Source of the DNA: Fidelibacterota bacterium
Lineage (GTDB): Bacteria; Fidelibacterota; Marinisomatia; Marinisomatales; UBA1611
NCBI GenBank assembly: GCA_002708715.1
Contig: PAPB01000007.1
Coordinates: 1-40,239, forward strand
Direction: 5' to 3'
DNA: 40,239 nt
Of this stretch, positions 1 through 8,212 are shown piece by piece. The number at the start of each line of letters is the position of its first letter. Position 1 is the first letter of the stretch. A program made the position numbers and the translations under genes. The notes under the pieces were generated by a model. That model saw nothing but the letters and a program-made list of their open reading frames with translations, searched no databases and was not told where the DNA came from.

Positions 1-3000
1 TTATACTACCTGTAGATATTGTAATAGTACCATCAATCGTAGCAACATCTGTTACGGTTAAATCATCCGTTGTTGTTAACTGCTCTGCTGTAACCGTGCC
101 TGTGGTAGTCAAATTGTCATTATCAAAATCTATGGTACCACCCGAGTCAGTTATACTACCGTTTGCAAGAGTTAGATTACCAACTGTTGAACCGGTAGGA
201 AGCGTAGCTGCCTGTGAAAATGTCACACCTCCTCCATTTGCAATAGACATAGCATCATCACCATCTGTGAACTCTATCAATGGTGTCTGAACAGATGTAG
301 AGGCTACTTGTGTCTGAGTAGTTATAGAAGTTGCACCTGTCACAACACCTGCATCCACATTAATCACACCATCCAAAACTATAGCTGACCCAGCGGCTGG
401 AGTAATGTTCACCGCGCCTGATGATGTACTAAGTGTAACTGCCGCATCGCCCTGGGTTAAATTATCTGATGCAATTGAGCTTGCTGAAACCCCAGTTAAT
501 CCAGAACCATTTCCTGATAGAGTACCACCTACAGTTAAGTTTCCAGTGGTCGTAAGGGCACCATTTGATGCAACTGTAAGGGCAAGGGTACCATCTGTAT
601 AATCGATCGTTCCTGTTCGCAAAGATGTTCCAACTGTAATATCACCACTAGCATCTACAGCACCATTGATATCTAATGTTGTTGTTGTTATCTCTACTTC
701 TGTATTTGCATCTATATCTAACTGTCCGTCCGCAGATGAATTAATTTTAATTTCGTTATCTCTAAATTGTAGTTGCTTATCATCATTAATTAAAACTCCA
801 GCATCTGCTACGTGAGTTAATGTTACGTCTTGGTCATCTCCCAATAAAATAACACTTCCATCAGCCATATATAGATCTGACCATTCTTTCGTTCCGGAAC
901 CTAATGCAGCTCCGTTTGAGCTAGCTGGCGTTACATCACCACCTGCAGAAACAGCACCTGAAATAGTAGTGTTTCCCGTAACCGTTTGAGAGCCACTTGC
1001 CAGTGTTCCACTTGTAGATAAATTCTCATTATCAAAATCTATTGTACCACCTGTATCTGTAATACTACCTGTAGAAATAGTTACTGTACCATCTATTGTT
1101 GCCACATCTGTAACCGTTAAATCATCGGTAGTTGTTAATTGTTCTGCTGAAACCGTACCTGATGATGTTATTGTTAAATCATCAGCGATATATGCATCTG
1201 TGATGGCCGTTCCTTGCCATGTCCCTGAAGAGACTGTACCAACTACATCAATTTCATTATCATTTGCAGTAGTAATAACTGTACCTGTTACATCAGGAAA
1301 AGTAATAGTACGGTCAGCTGTTGGGTCTGATAAAGATAAAGTTGTTTCAAAATCATTATCAGAAGCACCTTCTAGTACTAATGGTGAATCACCTGAAAGA
1401 GTACCCAAAGAGGTTGCCTCCAATCCAGTAAGATTAGATCCATCCCCAGTAAAAGAAGTAGCAGTTACTGAACCCGTAGTACTTATATTATCATTCCCAA
1501 ATGATACTGCGTCAGAACCAGATGCTATTGCACCATCACTTATTGTAATATTGCCTATTGATGATCCAGATCCCATTGTAGCGACACCAGTACTGAGAGT
1601 TCCAGTAGTAGAAAGATTTTCATTCCCAAATGATATAGCACCGTCTGAATCGGTAATAGATCCATCTGCAAGAGTTAAATTGCCGATAGTTGAAGTAGAT
1701 GCAAGATTAGTAACACCTGCGCTCAATGTCCCAGTAGTAGAAAGATTTTCATTCCCAAATGATATAGAACCACCAGAATCGGTAATAGATCCGTCTGCTA
1801 GTGTAAGATTACCTATTGTAGAACCTGTTTCAGCACTAATAGTCCCTGTAGTAGAAAGATTTTCATTCCCAAATGATATAGAACCACCAGAATCGGTAAT
1901 GCTACCAGTTGATAAAGTCATAGTACCATCTATAGAAGCCTCATCATCAACTGTCAAATCATCTGTCGTTGTCAACTGCTCTGCTGAAACTGTACCAGAG
2001 GATGTTATAGTCAAATCATCAGCAACATATGAATCCACAACTGCTGTACCTTGCCAGGTACCAGAGGATACTATGCCTACCGCATCAATTTCATTATCAT
2101 TTGAAGTAGTAATAACTGTACCCGTTACATCAGGAAAAGCAATGGTACGATCAGCTGTTGGGTCTGATAAAGATAAAGTTGTTTCAAAATCATTGTCTGT
2201 CTCTCCCTCTAAAATAATTGGAGTCGTTCCTGTCAATACACCCGTAGAGGTAGCTTGAACACCTTCAAGATTAGAGCCATCACCACTAAATGAAGTAGCT
2301 GTAATAGATCCAGTTGTTGATAAATTCTCATCACCAAAGGATATATCCCCACCTGAATCAGTAATAGAACCATCTGCCAAAGTAAGATTACCTACACTCG
2401 ATCCCGTAGCAAACGTTGCAGTACCCGCACTTAAAGTACCAGTTGTTGATACATTCTCATCACCAAAGGATATGGCCCCACCTGAATCAGTAATAGAACC
2501 ATCTGCCAAAGTAAGATTACCTACACTCGATCCCGTAGCAAGCGTTGCAGTACCCGCACTTAAAGTACCAGTCGTAGAAATAGCATCATTACCAAAAGAG
2601 ATTGCATCAGACCCTGATGTAATAGATCCATTTGCGATTGTTACATCTCCAATTTCAGAACCTGAATCAAATGTAGATACACCAGCACTTAGCGTCCCAG
2701 TTGTTGATAAATTTTCATTACCAAAAGATATATTACCACTTTCATCGGTAATAGAACCGTCTGACAGTGTTAAATCTCCTACAGTTGTTGCAGATGAAAA
2801 ACTTGATATCCCTGCTGCAAGTGTTCCAGATGTAGATAAATTCTCATCGCCAAATGATATATTCCCTCCGGTATCAGTAATAGAACCATCTTCAAAAACA
2901 AGATTCCCAATGTTTGATGCGCTCCCTACAGATATAGTTCCAGTTGTCACTAAATCTTCATCATCAAATGATATGGTCCCACTTTCATCTTCAATTGCTA

Positions 3001-4309
3001 TTTCACCATTAGCAATATTCAAATTCGCAATTGAAGCCGTTTCATCAACATTCAAATTGATAAAATTTCCTACTCCAGGGTTGTTTAAACCAATTGCAAC
3101 TCCATCAATATCCCCACCATCAATATTAATATTTTCAAGATTTTGAGTTGAGATATTTCCTAGTCCCAAAGAAGACCTTGCGGTTGAGTCACTCTCAACA
3201 GTCCAAGATTCACCATCAGCAACAATAAAATTTCCATCCGTTAATTCTAAATCTGAAATTGTCTCCAAACTTGAACCCATATTTAATTTATTATCAACAT
3301 ATGCTTTAATAGATTGTTGAGATGCCAATTTTATTTCAGAATCTGAAAGCATATCATCCTCATCAAGAACAGCAGCACCACTAATTAAATTTGCAACAAC
3401 TGTACCAGTAATTGTAAGGGTATCTATCCCTAATTCAATAAGATCACTATCCACTGTAGTGCCAATTGATCTATTACTAATCATAATTGTACTATCTAAT
3501 ACAATTGATGAACCATCCTCAGGATCAATATTGATATCTCCAGAGGTGGTTTGAATATTAATACTTGAATCTCCAATTATAATATCATCTGCTTTAATTG
3601 CTGAAGGGATACCCCATTCTCCAGAACCTACTCCATCAGAAATCCAGGATTCACCAGCAGAACCCTCAGAAGTAACCCCAAATTCTACCTTACTAGCTGA
3701 AAGAACACCATCCTCTACAAGATCAGTTAAATTTGAGTCTAACTGTTGATAGGTAGAAAGTGTATCAAATAAAGCATCACTTGTTGTATAACTTTCTAAG
3801 GAATCTTTTAATACATATACATCTAAATTGGGGAGGTTCATTAACTCATCATAGTCTGCAGTCAATGCATATGCAGCAGTATCGGATAATACAGAGTAAA
3901 AAACAGACGTCATAGACTGTCTTGGTGATAATGTAGAACCATCAACTGTTAATTCAAGATAGGCCTCATCCGGTATTACAGTAAAAGGATTAACATTTCC
4001 TAACATTGTACTAATAATACCATTATTTACTGTAACCTCTAAATTTTCTGACCACACGGCTTCTCCACCATCTGGCGTACCATAAAGCCTGAACAATATT
4101 TCATAGCTTCCATCTTCTGTTGGACTGCCATCAATTTTTGTAATCAGACCCTGGTATGATATACGTCTAGGAACAGACTGAGTAGTGTTCTCTAGAATTG
4201 AATTTATATCCTTTTTTGTTTCATTATTTTTTACTCTTTTTTGTTTTATTATATCTTGAGAAAAAATTAATGGTAAAGATAATGTGAGAATAATTATGAA
4301 TCTCTTCAT
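1..4309 (-). CDS. Giant repetitive secreted protein (C-terminus beyond the left edge)
   Basis: The reading frame starts at an ATG (4309) with a good ribosome site (AGGAG about 6 nt upstream) and stays open to the left edge, giving at least 1436 residues. It begins with a signal peptide (MKRFIIILTLSLPLIFSQ). At about residues 45-60 it has an ISYQGL motif followed by a domain seen at the N-terminus of many secreted proteins of Bacteroidetes-like bacteria. The rest is Ser/Thr/Gly/Asp-rich and almost free of Cys. It contains two arrays of 43-residue repeats (core GNLTLADGSITDSGG-ISFG), two 155-residue cassettes, and a stretch with LGDDQDVTLTHVADAG that resembles tail-fibre-like proteins of marine phages and bacteria. 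It lies 54 nt after the PKD-protein gene, in line with the pilus operon. A surface or secreted fibre or adhesin is likely. Substrate and partner are unknown. Confidence 0.85.
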   Translation of the reverse strand, partial: MKRFIIILTLSLPLIFSQDIIKQKRVKNNETKKDINSILENTTQSVPRRISYQGLITKIDGSPTEDGSYEILFRLYGTPDGGEAVWSENLEVTVNNGIISTMLGNVNPFTVIPDEAYLELTVDGSTLSPRQSMTSVFYSVLSDTAAYALTADYDELMNLPNLDVYVLKDSLESYTTSDALFDTLSTYQQLDSNLTDLVEDGVLSASKVEFGVTSEGSAGESWISDGVGSGEWGIPSAIKADDIIIGDSSINIQTTSGDINIDPEDGSSIVLDSTIMISNRSIGTTVDSDLIELGIDTLTITGTVVANLISGAAVLDEDDMLSDSEIKLASQQSIKAYVDNKLNMGSSLETISDLELTDGNFIVADGESWTVESDSTARSSLGLGNISTQNLENINIDGGDIDGVAIGLNNPGVGNFINLNVDETASIANLNIANGEIAIEDESGTISFDDEDLVTTGTISVGSASNIGNLVFEDGSITDTGGNISFGDENLSTSGTLAAGISSFSSATTVGDLTLSDGSITDESGNISFGNENLSTTGTLSAGVSTFDSGSEIGDVTIANGSITSGSDAISFGNDAISTTGTLSAGTATLATGSSVGNLTLADGSITDSGGAISFGDENVSTTGTLSAGTATFATGSSVGNLTLADGSITDSGGDISFGDENLSTTGSITATSFSGDGSNLEGVQATSTGVLTGTTPIILEGETDNDFETTLSLSDPTADRTIAFPDVTGTVITTSNDNEIDAVGIVSSGTWQGTAVVDSYVADDLTITSSGTVSAEQLTTTDDLTVDDEASIDGTMTLSTGSITDSGGSISFGNENLSTTGTISAETGSTIGNLTLADGSITDSGGSISFGNENLSTTGTLSAGVTNLASTSTIGNLTLADGSITDSDGAISFGNENLSTTGTLSTGVATMGSGSSIGNITISDGAIASGSDAVSFGNDNISTTGSVTATSFTGDGSNLTGLEATSLGTLSGDSPLVLEGASDNDFETTLSLSDPTADRTITFPDVTGTVITTANDNEIDVVGTVSSGTWQGTAITDAYIADDLTITSSGTVSAEQLTTTDDLTVTDVATIDGTVTISTGSITDTGGTIDFDNENLSTSGTLASGSQTVTGNTTISGAVSAGGDVTPASSNGAALGSGTKEWSDLYMADGSVILLGDDQDVTLTHVADAGVLINDDKQLQFRDNEIKINSSADGQLDIDANTEVEITTTTLDINGAVDASGDITVGTSLRTGTIDYTDGTLALTVASNGALTTTGNLTVGGTLSGNGSGLTGVSASSIASDNLTQGDAAVTLSTSSGAVNITPAAGSAIVLDGVINVDAGVVTGATSITTQTQVASTSVQTPLIEFTDGDDAMSIANGGGVTFSQAATLPTGSTVGNLTLANGSITDSGGTIDFDNDNLTTTGTVTAEQLTTTDDLTVTDVATIDGTITISTGSI
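1013..1477 (-). repeat. 465-bp coding cassette, copy 2
   Basis: It has the same length and motif order as the cassette at 1850-2314 (TATSFTGDGSNL, DNDFETTLSLSDPTADRT, FPDVTGTVIT, SSGTWQGTA, SAEQLTTTDDLTV). The start of a third, partial relative (TAEQLTTTDDLTVTDVATIDGT) is visible at the left edge, about 1-110. Confidence 0.85.
1478..1849 (-). repeat. Array of 43-residue coding repeats, second block
   Basis: Three units (38, 43 and 43 residues) of the same family as the block at 2315-2944. The order is again a short 38-residue unit first, then full units, so the larger arrangement of array plus cassette is itself duplicated. Confidence 0.85.
1850..2314 (-). repeat. 465-bp coding cassette, copy 1
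   Basis: This 155-residue cassette starts TGSITATSFSGDGSNL, contains the motifs DNDFETTLSLSDPTADRT, FPDVTGTVIT and SSGTWQGTA, and ends with SAEQLTTTDDLTV and a partial 43-residue-type unit. It separates the two repeat arrays. A second copy of the same length lies at 1013-1477. Confidence 0.85.
2315..2944 (-). repeat. Array of 43-residue coding repeats, first block
   Basis: Five consecutive units lie inside the giant secreted protein: one of 38 residues and four of exactly 43. Each reads roughly TGTLSAG-(spacer)-GNLTLADGSITDSGG-ISFGDENLST. The last two units are nearly identical at DNA level, with a 129-bp period visible around 2331-2574. This suggests recent duplication or gene conversion. 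Confidence 0.9.
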
Positions 4310-4363
4310 GGTAATCTCCTATATTGCAAAGATAAATTAATTTTTAATTTTAATAATATTTTT

Positions 4364-5542
4364 CTAATCATGGGGAAACCCTGGTGGTTGTTTTGGTAGT
4401 GCCTCTTCATCATCTTGAGAAAAAACCTTATCAAATATCAAGTATGCTAATCCTGTCCAGAACGGATATTTACCTAAAGCAAATACCGCTTCATTCTTCA
4501 TTTTGAATCTATCTAAAACAGAAATTTCATCTTTGAATTCTTTAGAGCTCATAACCTTTGAAACAGAGATTCGAACCAATGGATCCAAACCATATATACC
4601 TGATTCACTCAATATTTTATAGGGGCCTGAAAGAATATCACTCGCTATCCATTCATTATAATTAATAGCATCAAAAACCCGAATATAAAATAAATCTTCT
4701 GATTGAGAAAACTCCCACACTAATATATATTTAGCATTTATCAAACTTGCATTTATTGATGCACATTCATCATCCATACAATCATAACTATAATTATTAT
4801 CAATAGATAAACGTTTTAAATCTTTATTAAGATATATTTTTGCATCAAAACCAATATTTTGAATTTGATTAAAAATAATACTATTAATAATCTCAATATC
4901 TAATTGGGGGATTTCTTCTCTTGCATAACTTTGAATTAAAATACCCATCCCCAGGTTTTTCGTAGCTACAGAATCCGTGTCAGATTCTGTAAATGATAAT
5001 GAATCAATAGCGGAAATCAATGTGTCTACAGGCTCTTCCTTTTTAATTGTCGGATCAAAATATTCAACAATTAATGTGTCCATATCTTCAAAACCAAGCC
5101 TATCTTTAATTTTAAGAACGACTTCTAATTTTGTACCTGGAACATTATCTGCAAGTTTCACATCTAATACATCATTATATGTGGTAACGCTCATCAAATA
5201 TTTTGCGCCAAATAACTCAGTCGCTATTTCTGTTGAAAAATCATTATCACTATTTAAGACAAGGCCTGGAGCAAAAATCCAATGATATTTTATAGTAGAA
5301 CCATCAGATACAGATGATCTAGATCCATCTAAAAATATAGAACCCTTTGAAAGAGTTTTTATATCTCTTCCAGCATCAGCTACAGGACCAGTGTTACCTG
5401 AAATAAATAAATTCCCTTGAGCAGAAACTGAGTTATTAAAAATAATAAATAAAAAAAACCAACTGAAAATTTGATCTTTTCGAATAAAAAATTCCAAAAA
5501 TAGAAAAACAGATTTATTAATAATAGTAATGTTATTTTTCAT
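4364..5542 (-). CDS. Secreted PKD-like domain protein of the pilus operon
   Basis: A 392-residue protein starting 13 nt after the secretin gene, whose stop codon runs into an AGAGG ribosome site for this ATG. The N-terminus is long before the hydrophobic core (IFSWFFLFIIFNNSVSAQ). A TTG at residue 17 would give a more normal signal peptide, but only the ATG has a visible ribosome site. Residues about 50-165 resemble a PKD/immunoglobulin-like fold (GPVADAGRDIKTLSKGSIFLDG, then KYHWIF). Residues about 215-330 contain YDCMDDECASINASLINAKYIL followed by YIRVFDAI. That arrangement recalls the small CsgG/FlgO-like modules of envelope lipoproteins. Its position suggests an outer-membrane or periplasmic accessory of the secretin. 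I do not recognise the family as a whole. Confidence 0.75.
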   Translation of the reverse strand: MKNNITIINKSVFLFLEFFIRKDQIFSWFFLFIIFNNSVSAQGNLFISGNTGPVADAGRDIKTLSKGSIFLDGSRSSVSDGSTIKYHWIFAPGLVLNSDNDFSTEIATELFGAKYLMSVTTYNDVLDVKLADNVPGTKLEVVLKIKDRLGFEDMDTLIVEYFDPTIKKEEPVDTLISAIDSLSFTESDTDSVATKNLGMGILIQSYAREEIPQLDIEIINSIIFNQIQNIGFDAKIYLNKDLKRLSIDNNYSYDCMDDECASINASLINAKYILVWEFSQSEDLFYIRVFDAINYNEWIASDILSGPYKILSESGIYGLDPLVRISVSKVMSSKEFKDEISVLDRFKMKNEAVFALGKYPFWTGLAYLIFDKVFSQDDEEALPKQPPGFPHD

Positions 5543-5555
5543 GTTTTATAACCTC

Positions 5556-7244
5556 TTAGGTATCACTTGATATTACAGTTGGAGTTATAAATATTAATAA
5601 TTCTCGCTGTTCTTTATCTTTACTACCATAATTAAAGAATCGTTTTATTAAAGGCAAATCTCCTAACAAGGGAACTTTAGAATTCATTTCATTTGCCGTA
5701 TCAAATATTAAGCCTCCTATTAATAATGTCTCTCCATTATTGACTCTTACATTTGTATTTGTTGACCTTGTAGAAACCATAGGTCGTTGATCATCTCCGA
5801 TAAAACCAATAATATCTTGCACTACTGCATCAATTTTCATGCTAATAATATTATCCTCATTAACGCGAGGTAGAACATCTAATGAAATATTGACGTGTTG
5901 ATCTTCATATGTATAAGGATTGGTACCAAACACACTACCTTTTCCCTGCGGAACAAGGACAGGTATTCTGGTGCCAACAAGTATATTTGCAGGAGAATTA
6001 TTAGCAGTAGTTACCTGCGGTTCTTGTAATAATTTTGTGCTGCCATCGTTAGCAAGTAAAGATAATATAGCAGACACAATTGGTCGACTTAAAGTCGCAA
6101 AATTCATTGTCTGATCTCCTAAGGTTAAATAACCCAAATCAAACGTTTGAGAGGTATCTGTATCTAGGCTTTTAACAATACTCATCTGTTCCCTCATATC
6201 CCAATTAATACCTATAACTTCATCGTGTTTCAATGAGGTCTCTATAAATTTTACAGCTATATTTATTTGGTCACTTTCTATATCAAGAGACTTTAAGACG
6301 CCATCAATGAGTGCAAAATTATTTGGTAAGTCTGTTACTAATAAAATATCTTTTTCTCCTGGCTCCAAATTGGTTGTAGCAGAAGAAGAAATAGCTCTTA
6401 TTCTTCCTCGAGGAGACAAGACTTCTTTAATTGCTTCTGAGGCCACATCACCATTAATATAGTTTAATCGAAACATCCTTGTTAGTAGCTCTCCACTCAA
6501 GGTTTTTTTTGATGTCATTGGCTGAACAATAATAATATTATCTTGAACAAACCATTCGTAGTTATTGACATATAATATAGCGTCAAGAGCCGTTTCTAGA
6601 CTTACATCATCAAGATTAACCGTTACACGACCCTTAATATTATCCCCCATAATTAGATTTAAATTATCTTGGGATACTAGCATGCGTACTGCGTTAACTA
6701 GTTTAGCATCTTTAAAATTTATACTAACCCGAGATGGAGGTAACCTTTTAGAAGTATAAGTACTTTTAGATGGTTTCTTCTTTACACTATTTTTATCCCA
6801 AATTACTTTAAGAGTATGTCTCTTCTTTTTACCTTTGGCTGGCTCCATCTTAATTTTATATTCTGGAACTCTTGTAAAATCTAATTTAATCTTTAATTTT
6901 TTAATTATTTCTTTTTGATTAACATTTCTTGGTATTTGTAAAGAATATTGATACAAAGGACTATTATCAGATTTGTTGGAAAAGTTTCCTTTTTTCCACA
7001 AAACATTTTTAAATAACAAATTAAGACTAGGAGGTGCAAAAGTTTCATTGGTTACATAATCAAAATTTGCACCCGAGAATTCCATGATAAGGGTAAAAAC
7101 CTCCTCGCCTTCTTCAATATAAATTTCTTTTAACTCAGGAGTAGGAGGAAAAAGATTATATTTAAATGAATTTTCTTGACTAAATAAAAATGAAATTAGA
7201 AAAACATATAAATATAGTTTTGGTATTTTTAATATATATTTCAT
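5556..7244 (-). CDS. pilQ: Type IV pilus-type secretin (PilQ-like)
   Basis: A 562-residue outer-membrane secretin that forms the exit pore of type IV pilus or type II secretion machines. After a signal peptide, residues about 30-150 look like an AMIN-type region. Residues about 172-245 form an STN/N0 domain (VSINFKDAKLVNAVRMLV...VTVNLDDVSLETALDAIL), followed by an N1-type domain. The C-terminal half is the secretin core: LLQEPQVTTANN, VGTRIPVLVPQG, the VRVNNGETLLIGGL motif and the closing VPLLGDLPLIKRFF and LLIFITPTVI. It is somewhat shorter than many PilQ proteins, with one N1 repeat and one AMIN-like region. Its ATG directly abuts the stop codon of the PilP-like gene, so translation is probably coupled. 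Confidence 0.95.
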   Translation of the reverse strand: MKYILKIPKLYLYVFLISFLFSQENSFKYNLFPPTPELKEIYIEEGEEVFTLIMEFSGANFDYVTNETFAPPSLNLLFKNVLWKKGNFSNKSDNSPLYQYSLQIPRNVNQKEIIKKLKIKLDFTRVPEYKIKMEPAKGKKKRHTLKVIWDKNSVKKKPSKSTYTSKRLPPSRVSINFKDAKLVNAVRMLVSQDNLNLIMGDNIKGRVTVNLDDVSLETALDAILYVNNYEWFVQDNIIIVQPMTSKKTLSGELLTRMFRLNYINGDVASEAIKEVLSPRGRIRAISSSATTNLEPGEKDILLVTDLPNNFALIDGVLKSLDIESDQINIAVKFIETSLKHDEVIGINWDMREQMSIVKSLDTDTSQTFDLGYLTLGDQTMNFATLSRPIVSAILSLLANDGSTKLLQEPQVTTANNSPANILVGTRIPVLVPQGKGSVFGTNPYTYEDQHVNISLDVLPRVNEDNIISMKIDAVVQDIIGFIGDDQRPMVSTRSTNTNVRVNNGETLLIGGLIFDTANEMNSKVPLLGDLPLIKRFFNYGSKDKEQRELLIFITPTVISSDT

Positions 7245-7655
7245 TTATTGTACCAGGTTAAGGGTTACATGATATTGATTTCTTTTTAACATTACTTTAT
7301 TATCAGTTATTTTCTTAACTGTAAAACCTCTCACGCGTTCATTTAATCGTAATATTTCACCATTAATAATTGCCTTACGACCATTACTAAATTCTGTTAT
7401 TCCTGTAAGGTTAAACCAACTGTCATAGATATCGCTTCTATCATAAAAAATATCATTCCCCCAATCGGATCTATCTAATGCAGGTGGAACTAATCTTTCG
7501 ATTTCTGAATTTCCCTCTTCGTTCGTTTTTATTGCTTCTAAATTTTGAGATAAAGTAATTTCTTTAAGACTTGGAAAAACAACAGATATTGCATCTTTCA
7601 AAACAAAAACAAAAAATAACAGAAAAGAAAAGAAAATTATTTTTTCTCTAATCAT
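7245..7655 (-). CDS. pilP: PilP-like secretin-linking protein
   Basis: A 136-residue protein with one N-terminal hydrophobic segment (IIFFSFLLFFVFVL). A compact C-terminal beta domain at about residues 78-136 reads FNLTGI...GRKAIINGEILRLNERVRGFTVKKI...KVMLKRN...VTLNLV. The 'AIING-x-G/N-E/D-x-V-x-G-x-x-V-x-x-I' pattern is that of the PilP/GspC homology-region domain, which binds the N0 domain of the secretin. PilP is usually a lipoprotein. Here no lipobox cysteine is visible and the protein looks membrane-anchored as in GspC. It overlaps the PilO-like gene by 4 nt and abuts the secretin gene. Confidence 0.8.
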   Translation of the reverse strand: MIREKIIFFSFLLFFVFVLKDAISVVFPSLKEITLSQNLEAIKTNEEGNSEIERLVPPALDRSDWGNDIFYDRSDIYDSWFNLTGITEFSNGRKAIINGEILRLNERVRGFTVKKITDNKVMLKRNQYHVTLNLVQ

Positions 7656-8212
7656 GATTTAATACCTGTATATGTTGCAAATCGCAATTGAGCAATAACG
7701 CCTCTTGGATCTAAACTATCTAAAACGATTGAGCAAGATTGAAGTTTTATAGGGGAATCACTATTTTCAAGATTCTCTAAAAATTTTCCTATTTCAATAA
7801 AACTGCCTTTAAGATTATAGCTTAATGTTTGACGTTCAAGATTAATATCTTCTTTTAATAGTTCCTGATAATTTTTGGGGAAAGTATTTTTTGGATCTAT
7901 TTCTAGATTATAAATAGAAATATTAGTAGCGTTAGCTAATAATTTAATACGATTAATTTCATTCATTAATTGACTACCTGAAAGATTATGTGAATTAATT
8001 ATTCCAATTATATCTGTATAATCATTTCTAGCATTGTTTATTTCATCCATAATAAGATTATTATTAGATAATTGTTCTTCTATAGATAATATATCAGATT
8101 CATATTGATTCACTTTCTCCTTAAGCTTAGCACGGTCTAATAAATAAAATGCAACAAGAGATAGAGCAACCACTAAAAATGTAAAATATCTTATTTTTTG
8201 TAATCTAATCAT
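7652..8212 (-). CDS. pilO: PilO-like inner-membrane platform protein
   Basis: A 186-residue protein with one membrane helix at about residues 10-25 (FTFLVVALSLVAFYLL), a short coiled coil (about 28-60) and a C-terminal ferredoxin-like domain with the PilO pattern LSYNLKGSFIEIGKFLENLENSDSPIKL. PilO pairs with PilN in the periplasm and, with PilP, aligns the secretin with the cytoplasmic PilM ring. The gene overlaps the stop of the giant PilM-PilN gene by one base and the PilP start by four. Confidence 0.85.
   Translation of the reverse strand: MIRLQKIRYFTFLVVALSLVAFYLLDRAKLKEKVNQYESDILSIEEQLSNNNLIMDEINNARNDYTDIIGIINSHNLSGSQLMNEINRIKLLANATNISIYNLEIDPKNTFPKNYQELLKEDINLERQTLSYNLKGSFIEIGKFLENLENSDSPIKLQSCSIVLDSLDPRGVIAQLRFATYTGIKS

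Noticed and set aside
1478-2944. CRISPR-like periodic repeats
   Set aside because: The period is 129 bp, there are no short repeats with unique spacers, and the period is an exact multiple of three in an open coding frame.
1200-3146. Long plus-strand open frames (352 and 224 residues) in the left part of the window
   Set aside because: They run antisense to the giant repeat gene and show the same periodicity in low-complexity Pro/Val/Ser text. The minus-strand frame has a signal peptide, ribosome site and known motifs.
1-4309. Prophage tail region
   Set aside because: Phage-like fibre motifs are present, but no capsid, terminase, tail-tube, integrase or lysis gene is seen, and the protein has its own signal peptide.
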